From Cellulomonas sp. APG4 (GTDB lineage: Bacteria; Actinomycetota; Actinomycetes; Actinomycetales; Cellulomonadaceae), in the NCBI RefSeq assembly GCF_009996735.1, contig NZ_JAACYI010000007.1, forward strand, positions 1 through 64,000: a stretch of 64,000 nt of DNA, in the 5' to 3' direction. Made by a program: the position numbers and the translations under genes. Position 1 is the first letter of the stretch. Every line of letters begins with the position of its first letter. Under the pieces are notes generated by a model that saw only the letters and a list, made by a program, of their open reading frames with translations, did no database searches and was not told where the DNA came from. Positions 36,289 through 44,638 of the stretch are shown here, piece after piece.

Positions 36289-39200
36289 TCAGCTGATGAC
36301 GCAGACCAGGTCGCCACCCTCGAGCTGCTGCACCGCACCGATCGCGAGCCGCTGGACCGTCCCACCCACGGGGCTCGTGATGGAGGCCTCCATCTTCATC
36401 GCCTCGATCGTCGCGACGGCCTGGCCGGCCTCGACCTTCTGCCCCTCCTGGACCAACGGTGTCACCGCACCCGCGAACGGCGCCGCGATCTGGCCGGGAG
36501 TCCCGGGGTCCGCCTTCTCGGCCGCCGTCTGGTCCACCTCGACCGAGCGGTCGCGGACCTGGAGCGGGCGGAGCTGCCCGTTCAGGGTGAACATGACCGA
36601 GCGCATGCCGCGCTCGTCGGGCTCCCCCACGGCCTCCATGCCCACGAGCAGCCGCACACCCTTGTCGAGCTCGACCTCGACCTCGGTGGACGGCGACATC
36701 CCGTAGAGGTAGCGCGCCGTGTCGAGGACGCTCACGTCGCCGTAGGCGGCGCGGACCTGCTCGAGCTCCTTGGTGGGCCCGGGGAACAGGAGGTGGTTGA
36801 GCCGGTTCCGGCGCGCCTCGGACGTGCCGTCCAGGTCGGCGCGGTCCTCGTCGCTCAGCCGCGCAGGCTCGCGGTGCGCGGTGCGACCCGCGAGGGCGCG
36901 CGAGCGGAAGGGCTCGGGCCACCCGCCGGGCGGGTCGCCCAGCTCTCCCCCCAGGAAGCCGATGACCGAGTCGGGGATGTCGTACTCCTGCGGCTCGGCC
37001 GCGAAGTGCTCGGGATCCGCGCCCCGCGCCACCAGGTGGAGCGCGAGGTCGCCCACCACCTTGCTCGACGGCGTGACCTTCACGAGCCGTCCCAGGATCC
37101 TGTCGGCCGCGGCATACATCGCCTCGATCTGCTCGAACCGGTCCCCCAGGCCGAGCGCGATCGCCTGCTGGCGCAGGTTGGAGAGCTGTCCGCCGGGGAT
37201 CTCGTGCTCGTACACGCGGCCCGTCGGTCCCGGCAGGCCGGACTCGAAGGGCGCGTAGATGCGCCGCACGGCCTCCCAGTAGGGCTCGAGGTCGCTCACG
37301 GCCCGCAGCGACAGGCCCGAGTCACGCTCGGTGTGCTCGAGCGCGGCGACGAGCGCCGACATCGACGGCTGGCTCGTGGTGCCTGCCATCGCGGCCGAGG
37401 CGGAGTCGACCGCGTCCACGCCGGCGTCCACGGCGGCGAGGAGCGTCGCGAGCTGCCCGCCCGCGGTGTCGTGCGTGTGCAGGTGGACCGGGAGGTCGAA
37501 GCGCTCGCGCAACGCGGTCACGAGGGTGCGCGCGGCCGCCGGACGCAGCAGACCGGCCATGTCCTTGATCGCGAGCACGTGGGCGCCCGCGTCGACGATG
37601 CGGTCGGCGAGCCGCAGGTAGTAGTCGAGCGTGTAGAGGCTCTCCCCCGGGTCCGTCAGGTTGCCCGTGTAGCAGAGCGCCACCTCGGCGACCGAGGTAC
37701 CGGTCTCGCGCACGGCCTCGATCGCGGGGCGCATCTGGTCGACGTCGTTGAGGGCGTCGAAGATGCGGAAGATGTCGATGCCGGTGGCGGTCGCCTCGCG
37801 GACGAAGGCCTGGGTGACCTCCGTCGGGTAGGGCGTGTAGCCCACCGTGTTGCGTCCGCGCAGGAGCATCTGCAGCGCCACGTTGGGCAACGCCTCGCGC
37901 AGGATCGCCAGACGCTCCCACGGGTCCTCACCCAGGAAGCGCAGCGCGACGTCGTAGGTCGCACCGCCCCAGGCCTCGACGCTCAGCAGACCGCCGGTCA
38001 TGCGCGCCACGTACGGCGCGACGGTCGCGAGGTCGTAGGTGCGCACCCGCGTCGCGAGCAGCGACTGGTGCGCGTCACGGAACGTCGTGTCGGTGACGCC
38101 GACGGCGGTCTGCTCGCGCAGGGCACGCGCGAAGCCCTCGGGGCCGAGCTCGAGGAGCCGCTGCCGGGTGCCGTCGGGGGCCAGCTGGGTGAGGTCGAGC
38201 CGGGGCAGCTTGCGCTGCGGCTCGAGGATCGACTCCGGGCGGCCGTGCGGCCGGTTGACGGTGACGTCCCCGAGGTAGGCGAGCAGCTTGGTCCCGCGGT
38301 CGGCGCTCTCCTTGGCCGCGAGCAGGTGCGGCCGCTCCTCGATGAACGAGGTGGCCAGTCCCCCGGCCACGAAGTCGGGGTCCGCGAGCACGGCCTGGAG
38401 GAACGGGATGTTCGTCCGGATGCCGCGGATGCGGAACTCGGCGAGCGCTCGGCGGGCGCGCCGCACCGCCATCGGGAAGTCCTGGCCGCGACACGTCAGC
38501 TTCACCAGCATCGAGTCGAAGTGGCCGCTGATCTCTGCGCCGGCCGACGCGGTCGCACCGTCGAGCCGCACCCCGGCGCCGCCCGGCGACCGGTAGGCGA
38601 TGATGCGGCCGGTGTCCGGGCGGAAGCCGTTCGCCGGGTCCTCGGTGGTGATCCGGCTCTGGAGGGCGAACCCGTTGACCCGCACAGAGTCCTGGGAGAT
38701 GCCGAGGTCTGCGAGCGTCTCCCCCGCCGCGATCCGCAGCTGCGACGAGACGAGGTCGATGTCCGTGACCTCCTCGGTCACCGTGTGCTCGACCTGGATC
38801 CGCGGGTTCATCTCGATGAAGACGTGCTGGCCCGCGCGCTCCCCCACCGTGTCGACGAGGAACTCGACCGTGCCCGCGTTCACGTAGCCGATGCTGCGCG
38901 CGAAGGTCACGGCGTCGCGGCAGAGCGCGTCGCGGATCGCCGGGTCGAGGTCCGGTGCCGGGGCGATCTCGATGACCTTCTGGTGCCGACGCTGGACCGA
39001 GCAGTCGCGCTCGAACAGGTGCACCACCTCGCCCGTGGCGTCGGCGAGGATCTGCACCTCGATGTGCCGCGGTCGGAGCACGGCCTGCTCGAGGAACACC
39101 GTCGGGTCGCCGAACGCGCTGTCGGCCTCGCGCATGGCTGCGGCGAGGGCGTCGCGCAGGTCCTCGCGCTGGTCGACGCGTCGCATGCCGCGTCCGCCGC

Positions 39201-39687
39201 CGCCCGCGACGGCCTTGACGAACACGGGGAACCCGATCTCGTCCGCCGCCGCGACGAGGGTGTCCACGTCGGACGACGGCTCGGACGAGGCGAGGACGGG
39301 GATCCCCGCCTCGCGTGCGGCGCGCAGCGCGCTGACCTTGTTGCCCGCCATCTCGAGCACCTCGGCCGGCGGGCCCACGAACGTGATCCCGGCACGTGCG
39401 CAGGCGCGTGCGAGCTCGGGGTTCTCGGACAGGAAGCCGTACCCCGGGTAGATCGCGTCGGCCCCGGCCTCCTGCGCCACCCGGATCATCTCGTCGATGT
39501 CCAGGTACGCGCGCACGGGGTGGCCGGGCTCCCCGATGGGGTACGCCTCGTCGGCCTTGAGGCGGTGCTCCGACGCACGGTCCTCGTGCGGGAAGACGGC
39601 GACGGTACGGGCGCCGAGCTCGTACGCGGCGCGGAAGCCACGGACCGCGATCTCTGCGCGGTTGGCGACGAGAACCTTGGAGAACAC
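36289..39687 (-). CDS. pyc: Pyruvate carboxylase
   Basis: It carboxylates pyruvate to oxaloacetate with ATP and bicarbonate, refilling the TCA cycle. The 1132-aa protein holds all domains on one chain: biotin carboxylase (residues 1-450; KVLVANRAEIAVRGFRAA, AVAGGGGRGMR, EMNPRIQVEHTVTEE), carboxyltransferase (about 530-800; DTTFRDAHQSLLATRVRT, with the metal His pair in HLHTHDTAGGQ) and a C-terminal biotinyl domain with the biotinylated lysine in IEAMKMEASI. The GTG at 39687 follows GAGGTGAAG. A strong hairpin ends it. It lies downstream of the MerR/GarA cluster, which also concerns central carbon flux. Confidence 0.97.
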   Translation of the reverse strand: MFSKVLVANRAEIAVRGFRAAYELGARTVAVFPHEDRASEHRLKADEAYPIGEPGHPVRAYLDIDEMIRVAQEAGADAIYPGYGFLSENPELARACARAGITFVGPPAEVLEMAGNKVSALRAAREAGIPVLASSEPSSDVDTLVAAADEIGFPVFVKAVAGGGGRGMRRVDQREDLRDALAAAMREADSAFGDPTVFLEQAVLRPRHIEVQILADATGEVVHLFERDCSVQRRHQKVIEIAPAPDLDPAIRDALCRDAVTFARSIGYVNAGTVEFLVDTVGERAGQHVFIEMNPRIQVEHTVTEEVTDIDLVSSQLRIAAGETLADLGISQDSVRVNGFALQSRITTEDPANGFRPDTGRIIAYRSPGGAGVRLDGATASAGAEISGHFDSMLVKLTCRGQDFPMAVRRARRALAEFRIRGIRTNIPFLQAVLADPDFVAGGLATSFIEERPHLLAAKESADRGTKLLAYLGDVTVNRPHGRPESILEPQRKLPRLDLTQLAPDGTRQRLLELGPEGFARALREQTAVGVTDTTFRDAHQSLLATRVRTYDLATVAPYVARMTGGLLSVEAWGGATYDVALRFLGEDPWERLAILREALPNVALQMLLRGRNTVGYTPYPTEVTQAFVREATATGIDIFRIFDALNDVDQMRPAIEAVRETGTSVAEVALCYTGNLTDPGESLYTLDYYLRLADRIVDAGAHVLAIKDMAGLLRPAAARTLVTALRERFDLPVHLHTHDTAGGQLATLLAAVDAGVDAVDSASAAMAGTTSQPSMSALVAALEHTERDSGLSLRAVSDLEPYWEAVRRIYAPFESGLPGPTGRVYEHEIPGGQLSNLRQQAIALGLGDRFEQIEAMYAAADRILGRLVKVTPSSKVVGDLALHLVARGADPEHFAAEPQEYDIPDSVIGFLGGELGDPPGGWPEPFRSRALAGRTAHREPARLSDEDRADLDGTSEARRNRLNHLLFPGPTKELEQVRAAYGDVSVLDTARYLYGMSPSTEVEVELDKGVRLLVGMEAVGEPDERGMRSVMFTLNGQLRPLQVRDRSVEVDQTAAEKADPGTPGQIAAPFAGAVTPLVQEGQKVEAGQAVATIEAMKMEASITSPVGGTVQRLAIGAVQQLEGGDLVCVIS

Positions 39688-39717
39688 GCTTCACCTCATG
39701 GGTCGTGGGGCAGGTGC

Positions 39718-39723
39718 ACCGTA
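39718..39723 (-). promoter_or_regulatory. -10 element of pyc
   Basis: TACGGT on the minus strand gives a leader of about 24 nt that carries GAGGTGAAG before the GTG. I see no good -35. Confidence 0.35.
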
Positions 39724-39865
39724 CCCGGTGGGAGCACGGTGCGCCCTGTCCGTCCCGCGAGACGGACGCCGTCCACGGCGTGACCATCCCGCGCCGAAGG
39801 TCACGATCACCTCAGCGGTTGGTCAAGACGCTTCCCACGAAGGCTGCGCCCCAGGTCAAGAGACC

Positions 39866-40456
39866 TCAGCCGGCCGTCCGGGCACGCCTGCGCGCTGCCA
39901 GCTCGTCACCCGCGGTCGACGCGGGAGCGGTCGAGTCGTCCTCGGCCCGTTCCGTGGGAAGGGTCGCGAGCGATCCCTCGACCTCGCGCCAGACGCGGCC
40001 GACGGCGATCCCGAACACGCCCTGCCCGCCCTGGACCAGGTCGATCACCTCGTCGGCCGATGTGCACTCGTAGACGCTCGCGCCGTCGCTCATGAGCGTG
40101 ATCTGCGCCAGGTCGTCGACGCCGCGCTCGCGCAGGTGGCCGACGGCGGTCCGGATCTGCTGGAGCGAGACACCGGTGTCGAGCAGGCGCTTGACGACCT
40201 TGAGGACGAGGATGTCCCGGAAGCTGTACAGCCGCTGGGTGCCCGACCCGCTCGCGGTGCGGATGCTGGGCTCGACCAGGCCGGTGCGCGCCCAGTAGTC
40301 GAGCTGGCGGTACGTGATGCCTGCCGCGCGGCAGGCCGTCGGCCCGCGGTAGCCGGTCGTCGTGTCCAGGTCCGGCAGCTCGTCGCCGAACAGCAGGCCC
40401 TGGGCTCGCTGGGGGACGCCGACGACGTCCTCCGCGTTGTCACCGCTGCCGCTCAC
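39866..40456 (-). CDS. MerR-family regulator (Rv1830-like)
   Basis: A 196-aa MerR-type regulator. The DNA-binding domain (about residues 38-110) has TACRAAGITYRQLDYWARTG and the wing RTASGSGTQRLYSFRDILVL. A short coiled dimer helix (VKRLLDTGVSLQQIRTAV) follows, then an effector-like region with no Cys metal site. The order merR-BFN-merR-garA equals M. tuberculosis Rv1830-Rv1829-Rv1828-Rv1827. It has its own sigmaA-like promoter (40525-40553). A role in controlling growth or division genes is an inference from the neighbourhood. Confidence 0.88.
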   Translation of the reverse strand: MSGSGDNAEDVVGVPQRAQGLLFGDELPDLDTTTGYRGPTACRAAGITYRQLDYWARTGLVEPSIRTASGSGTQRLYSFRDILVLKVVKRLLDTGVSLQQIRTAVGHLRERGVDDLAQITLMSDGASVYECTSADEVIDLVQGGQGVFGIAVGRVWREVEGSLATLPTERAEDDSTAPASTAGDELAARRRARTAG

Positions 40457-40524
40457 GGGCCCTCCTCGTCGTCCATCCGCTGGTCAGCACCGATGTCCGG
40501 GGCTCCACGGGATGTTCACGAGTC

Positions 40525-40553
40525 ACGCTAGAGCGGCGCCCCAGGTCCGTCAA
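40525..40553 (-). promoter_or_regulatory. SigmaA-like promoter of the MerR gene
   Basis: On the minus strand: TTGACG (40553-40548), a 17-bp spacer and TAGCGT (40530-40525), a near-ideal promoter. The leader would be about 62 nt. Confidence 0.7.
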
Positions 40554-40601
40554 CGACGCCACGCGGCGCGCCGGGCCCGGTGTGTCGCATCGGCGTGTCT
40601 C

Positions 40602-40620
40602 AACCTGAACCTGAAGGTCA
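40602..40620. promoter_or_regulatory. Repeat/inverted repeat upstream of the MerR promoter
   Basis: AACCTG is repeated in tandem (40602-40607, 40608-40613), and TGAACCT (40606-40612) with AGGTCA (40615-40620) forms an inverted repeat. It lies about 55-70 bp upstream of the -35, so it may bind an activator or the MerR protein itself. Confidence 0.35.
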
Positions 40621-40630
40621 CGGTTCGGTC

Positions 40631-41149
40631 TCACGAGGGTGCCGAGGGGCCTCGTCCGCCCTCGTCCCCCGAGCCGAAGTCGTCCGCGTTGACGGTGTCG
40701 AGGAACGCGCGGAACTCCTCGACCTCGTCCTCCGGCGCGCGCTCCTCGACCTCGAGGCCGGACTCCTCGAGGACCTCGGGCGCGCACAGCACCGGGCTCC
40801 CGGTCCGCACGGCCACCGCGATCGCGTCGGAGGCGCGGGCGTCGACCCGCTGCCCCGAGTCGAGCACGAGGGCCGCGTGGAAGACACCGTCCACCAGGGC
40901 CGTCACCTCGGCCCGCTCGACCTCGGCCCCCAGGGTGCGGACGAGCGAGACCAGGAGGTCGTGGGTCATCGGCCGCGGCGCGGCGACCCCGGCCTGCGCG
41001 GCCGCGATGGACGAGCCCTCGGCCACGCCGACGACGATTGGCAGGAGGCGTCGCCCGGCGACGTCCAGCAGCAGCACGACGACCTGGTCGAGGGGTGCTT
41101 GCCTGCGCACGCCCAGCACCTCGAGCTCGACCAGTTCCTCGTCAGCCAT
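40631..41149 (-). CDS. Bifunctional-nuclease-domain (BFN/DUF151) protein
   Basis: A 172-aa DUF151/BFN protein. The core (residues 5-130) has VLGVRRQAPLDQVVVLLLDV, LLPIVVGVAEGSSIAAAQAG and VDARASDAIAVAVRTGSPV, the family blocks with the conserved Asp/Ser-Asp-Ala-Ile-Ala. The C-terminus is acidic. The plant and Thermotoga relatives were proposed as nucleases or structural proteins; the activity here is unproven. It lies between two MerR regulators, as in mycobacteria (Rv1829). Confidence 0.9.
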   Translation of the reverse strand: MADEELVELEVLGVRRQAPLDQVVVLLLDVAGRRLLPIVVGVAEGSSIAAAQAGVAAPRPMTHDLLVSLVRTLGAEVERAEVTALVDGVFHAALVLDSGQRVDARASDAIAVAVRTGSPVLCAPEVLEESGLEVEERAPEDEVEEFRAFLDTVNADDFGSGDEGGRGPSAPS

Positions 41150-41183
41150 GTACCCACGCTACGCCGCGCGCCGGGGCCACGCG

Positions 41184-41993
41184 TCAGGGGACCAGGCCGG
41201 CGACGCCCGAGCGGACGAGCGCGGTGTGCATCCGGTTGCACAGCTCGCCCACCTCGCCCGCCACTGCGGCCGCACGTCCCTGGGCGGTGGCCGAGCGCTG
41301 CCCGCGCACGGGAGCCACGATCTGCTCGACGATCGCGACCTGACGGTCCGCCGCCGCGCGGAACGCGCGCAGGTGACGTGGGTCCACGCCGTGCTCGCCG
41401 AGCGCGGCGGCCACCTGGACGACCTCCTCGGCCCACGGGTCCAGGCGCCCCCCGGGCAGCGTGCGGAGCACGCCGGCGTCGACGAGCTCCGACACGAGCT
41501 CGGCCCCGACACCCGCGGCCTCGGCCACCTGGTGGACGGTCGGTGCCGCGACGGCCGCGCCGGTCCGCTCGCCGTCGAGGGTCGCGAGCCGTGGGGTGAG
41601 CGGCTCCTCCCCCGCCCCGGCGTCGAGCTCGGCGAGCTGCTCGCCGATGACCTTGAGCGGGAGGTAGCGGTCGCGCTGCTGACGCAGCACGTAGCGCAGG
41701 CGCTCGACGTCGGCCGGGCTGTACTGCCGGTAGCCGCCGGGCGTGCGACGCGGTTCGACGAGTCCCTGCTCCTCGAGGAATCGGAGCTTGGACGGCGTCA
41801 CGGCCGGGAAGTCCGCGCCGAGATCCGCGAGGACGTCGGAGATCCGCATCGAGGGCTCTCGCGACACCCCCCGCGGCCACGGCTCGCCGGAGGCCGAGGG
41901 GGCGGACTCGGTGGGCGCCCCGGGCGCGTCCGCGGCGTCGGCACGACCGACCCCGTCGACGCCCTGCCGCGCCGCGGTGGCGCGAGGGCTCAC
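41184..41993 (-). CDS. MerR-family regulator, FtsR/Rv1828-like
   Basis: The product is 269 aa. After a variable 48-residue lead comes the MerR DNA-binding domain: MRISDVLADLGADFPAVTPS (residues 49-68), LRFLEEQGLVEPRRTPGGYR and SPADVERLRYVLRQQRDRYLP. The C-terminal part contains a second MerR-like or winged region (VHQVAEAAGVGAELVSELVD), as in Rv1828. The corynebacterial orthologue FtsR activates ftsZ, so control of cell division is likely. Its GTG start overlaps the garA stop (GTGA); translational coupling is expected. Confidence 0.9.
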   Translation of the reverse strand: MSPRATAARQGVDGVGRADAADAPGAPTESAPSASGEPWPRGVSREPSMRISDVLADLGADFPAVTPSKLRFLEEQGLVEPRRTPGGYRQYSPADVERLRYVLRQQRDRYLPLKVIGEQLAELDAGAGEEPLTPRLATLDGERTGAAVAAPTVHQVAEAAGVGAELVSELVDAGVLRTLPGGRLDPWAEEVVQVAAALGEHGVDPRHLRAFRAAADRQVAIVEQIVAPVRGQRSATAQGRAAAVAGEVGELCNRMHTALVRSGVAGLVP

Positions 41994-42475
41994 TGCACCG
42001 TGCCCGCGTGACGCGGCTCGTAGCCGCCGCCACGGCTCGGGCTCGGGTGGAACGTCATCCGGAACTTGCCGATCTGGACCTCGTCACCCGGACGGAGCAG
42101 CGCCTGGTCGATCCGGTTGCGGTTCACGTAGGTGCCGTTGAGCGATCCGACGTCGCGCACCACGAACCCGTCGAGCTCGCGGACGAACTCGACGTGCTTG
42201 CGGGACACGGTCACGTCGTCGAGGAAGATGTCGGCGTTGGGGCTGCGCCCCGCCACGGTGCGCTCGGCGTCGAGGAGGAACCTGGCGCCCGAGCTCGGGC
42301 CGCGCTGCATGATGAGCAGCGCCGACGTGGGCGGCAGGGCCGCGACGGCGGCCTGCTCCTCGGCACTGAGCCCCACCGGGCCGGCGTCGTGATCCACACC
42401 GGTGAGGACGCCCTCGCCGAAGGCCATCGTCGTGTCGGCAGCACCCCGCTGCTCGGGCGCGTCGCGCTCGTCCAT
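41990..42475 (-). CDS. garA: FHA-domain regulator GarA/OdhI
   Basis: A forkhead-associated phosphoprotein that in its family inhibits 2-oxoglutarate dehydrogenase and glutamate dehydrogenase and is switched off when a Ser/Thr kinase phosphorylates its N-terminal Thr. The 161-aa protein has the FHA core (about residues 55-145) with GRSPNADIFLDDVTVSRKH and VRDVGSLNGTYVNRNRID. The N-terminal site reads ADTTMAFGEG, where mycobacteria have ETTS. The ATG at 42475 follows GAGGAGGAACC. It links kinase signalling to the TCA cycle, next to merR genes and near pyc. Confidence 0.93.
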   Translation of the reverse strand: MDERDAPEQRGAADTTMAFGEGVLTGVDHDAGPVGLSAEEQAAVAALPPTSALLIMQRGPSSGARFLLDAERTVAGRSPNADIFLDDVTVSRKHVEFVRELDGFVVRDVGSLNGTYVNRNRIDQALLRPGDEVQIGKFRMTFHPSPSRGGGYEPRHAGTVQ

Positions 42476-42553
42476 GGTTCCTCCTCGGCATCGGGCAGGC
42501 GGGTGGTGCACCAGCAGGCACAGCCTATGCGGACAGCATGCGGTGCGGCAGCC

Positions 42554-43339
42554 TCAGTCCGTGGACTCGGGAGGCACCGGGGTCGCGTGCTCGGGGACGC
42601 GGGCCTCCTTGATCGCCTCGACCTCGACCAGGTCGGGCGTCGTGACGTTCGTGCGTCCCGAGGCGTTCCGCACGGACGCGAGGGCGCCGCCGGGGATGTC
42701 GAGCGCCGTCGTCAACGTCCCCGGGTCACCGATCACGCGCCACCGGTAGGGCGCCTCCAGGACACGGCCGTCGACCTCGACGCCGTCCTCGGTCTCGATC
42801 ACGTAGGTCGACGCGGTCACCCGGACGTCGTTGAGCTGGATCGCCTCGGCCCCGGCGTTCCGCAGCTCCTCGAGCACGTTGTAGAGCACGTGCGCCGGGA
42901 TCTTGCCCTGGGGCTCGGTGAGCGTGAGCTCGATCCCCGGCCCCTCGGCGGGCAGCGTGCCCGCGAGGATCCCCTGCACGACGGCGCGCTCCTCGGCAGC
43001 CTCCTGCGCAGCCCGCTGCGTGTCCGAGCCGGTCACGAGCTCGCTCCGTTCGCGACGGAGGTCGGCAGCCTCGCGCTCGAGCTCGTCGCTGCGCTGGGTG
43101 ACCTCGTCGAGGATCCGGACGAGCTCGTCCTGTCGCAGCCCCGCCAGCCCGACGTCGCGGTTCGCCTGGACCTGCACCACCAGCGCGAAGCCGAGCAGGG
43201 CGCTCAGCACACCCGCGGTGAGCTGCGCACGGCTGAGCCGTGGTCGCAGGGCCCGCGCGACGGTGCGCCAGGACGAGGCGACCGTGGGGGTGGGCGGCCC
43301 GTGCGGGGAGGGTGCGTCCTTGCGGTGGTCGGGGGTCAT
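42554..43339 (-). CDS. DUF881 family protein (downstream copy)
   Basis: The product is 261 aa: cytoplasmic Pro-rich N-terminus, one membrane helix (about residues 37-56, LTAGVLSALLGFALVVQV), an extracellular coiled coil (65-105) and a DUF881 domain (about 120-235, with GIELTLTEPQGKIPAHVLYNVLEELRNAGAEAIQLND, residues 133-169). It is one of two DUF881 proteins flanking the Sbp-like small protein. The cluster is conserved in Gram-positive bacteria near division genes; function unknown. Confidence 0.88.
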   Translation of the reverse strand: MTPDHRKDAPSPHGPPTPTVASSWRTVARALRPRLSRAQLTAGVLSALLGFALVVQVQANRDVGLAGLRQDELVRILDEVTQRSDELEREAADLRRERSELVTGSDTQRAAQEAAEERAVVQGILAGTLPAEGPGIELTLTEPQGKIPAHVLYNVLEELRNAGAEAIQLNDVRVTASTYVIETEDGVEVDGRVLEAPYRWRVIGDPGTLTTALDIPGGALASVRNASGRTNVTTPDLVEVEAIKEARVPEHATPVPPESTD

Positions 43340-43340
43340 G

Positions 43341-43673
43341 TCAGGCTCGGAAGAGGTGGCGGCGGATGGCCGCGGCGTTCGAGAAGATCCGGATCCCGAG
43401 GACGACGACGACGGCGGTCGACAGCTGCGTGCCGACCCCCAGCTGGTCGCCGAGGAAGACGATCAGGGCGGCGACGACGACGTTGGACAGGAACGAGACG
43501 AGGAAGACCCTGTCGTTGAACGTCCCGTCGAGCAGGGCACGCAACCCTCCGAAGAGCGCGTCGAGCGCCGCGACCACGGCGATCGGGAGGTAGGGCTGCA
43601 GCACCGACGGCACGGTCGGCTCGAGCAGAAGTCCGACGGCTGCTCCGACGAGCAGCCCGAGCACGGCGATCAT
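43341..43673 (-). CDS. Small basic protein Sbp-like (DUF1290)
   Basis: The product is 110 aa with three membrane helices (about residues 2-17, 23-40, 55-95). It has the family blocks IAVVAALDALFGGLRALLDGTFNDRVFLVSFLSN (residues 31-64) and FLGDQLGVGTQLSTAVVVVLGIR. Its Bacillus relative Sbp sits just upstream of ftsA-ftsZ. It lies between two DUF881 genes, overlapping the upstream one by four bases (ATGA). Confidence 0.9.
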   Translation of the reverse strand: MIAVLGLLVGAAVGLLLEPTVPSVLQPYLPIAVVAALDALFGGLRALLDGTFNDRVFLVSFLSNVVVAALIVFLGDQLGVGTQLSTAVVVVLGIRIFSNAAAIRRHLFRA

Positions 43674-44638
43674 GGTGTCCCTCCGTCCGGGGGTGCCGAC
43701 TGTTCCACATCCGCAGCCGTCGAGGTCCCGTCGGGGACCAGCGGCGCGTCATCGGGGAGATCGGCGAAGCGCAGGCGGCTCGAGCCCGCGCCCGGAAGCA
43801 GGAGCTCGGGCACGGCACGCACGGTCACGTCGATGTCGTAGGTGCCCGCGATCGACATCAGGTGGCTCTGGGCACCCGAGCGCGCGAGACCCGTCTGGAG
43901 CGCGCGCACGTCTCCGACGGCCTCCACGCGGTAGGGCGGGAGCACGGGGGCGAGGTCGACCAGCACGGCCTGCCCGGCGCCGCGGATCGCGCTCAGCGCC
44001 GTGAGCCGCTCGCCGTTGATCGCGATCGCCTCCGCCCCGGCCGACCAGAGGCCGTTGACGAGCACCTGGAGGTCGAGCGCCTGGACACGAGAGAGCGGAT
44101 CCGTGCGGGTGTCACCGCCGGCAGTGTCGTCGAGGACCACCTCGAGGCCCGGGCCCTGGACGGCGACCGCACCCGAGACCAGCTCGGTCCGCGTCAGCTG
44201 GGCGAACAGCTCGGGGTTCTCGGCCGCGACCGCGTCCTCCTGGAGGTCGGCGATCTCGGCCGAGAGCGCTCCGGTCTCCTCCTGCAGCGCCGAGACCGCG
44301 GCCGAGCGCTCCTCGATCTGCTCGCGCAGCAGGGCCCGCCCCGACACCGCCTCGGGCGGCGGCGTGCGCAGCGCGGAGATCGCGCTGACGGTGAGCGCAC
44401 CCAGGGCGGCAGCCAGCACCAGGTGCACCGTCGCGCGGCGCACGCGGGCTGCGCGGCTGCGCTCGACGCGCGGTCGCTCGGCGGCCTCGGCGTAGGCCGT
44501 GTCGACCGGCCGGTACATCACCTCGTTGAGCAGGCTCATGGACGCGTCGACGGCGGGCGCCGCGTGGGTACCGCCGGCGCGCACGGGCCCGTACCAGGCG
44601 TGACCGGCCCCCTCTCGGCGCCCTTCCCCGGGCGTCAT
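43670..44638 (-). CDS. DUF881 family protein (upstream copy)
   Basis: The product is 322 aa, with a membrane helix (about residues 68-88, ATVHLVLAAALGALTVSAI), a coiled coil (about 100-140) and the DUF881 domain (about 155-280; GPGLEVVLDDTAGG, LVNGLWSAGAEAIAINGERL, PPYRVEAVGD). It differs from the other copy by a longer N-terminus with MSLLNEVMYRPVDTAY, which may be the true functional start region. The ATG overlaps the pgsA stop (ATGA), so it is coupled to pgsA. Confidence 0.88.
   Translation of the reverse strand: MTPGEGRREGAGHAWYGPVRAGGTHAAPAVDASMSLLNEVMYRPVDTAYAEAAERPRVERSRAARVRRATVHLVLAAALGALTVSAISALRTPPPEAVSGRALLREQIEERSAAVSALQEETGALSAEIADLQEDAVAAENPELFAQLTRTELVSGAVAVQGPGLEVVLDDTAGGDTRTDPLSRVQALDLQVLVNGLWSAGAEAIAINGERLTALSAIRGAGQAVLVDLAPVLPPYRVEAVGDVRALQTGLARSGAQSHLMSIAGTYDIDVTVRAVPELLLPGAGSSRLRFADLPDDAPLVPDGTSTAADVEQSAPPDGGTP

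Noticed and set aside
36178-39783. 1201-residue open frame opposite pyc
   Set aside because: It is the mirror of a well-conserved pyruvate carboxylase, is His/Arg/Val-rich and has no domain; long open antisense frames are a known effect of high GC.
39851-39866. Terminator AGGTC-AAGA-GACCT after the MerR gene
   Set aside because: Only 5 weak pairs and no U-tract; not enough for a terminator call.
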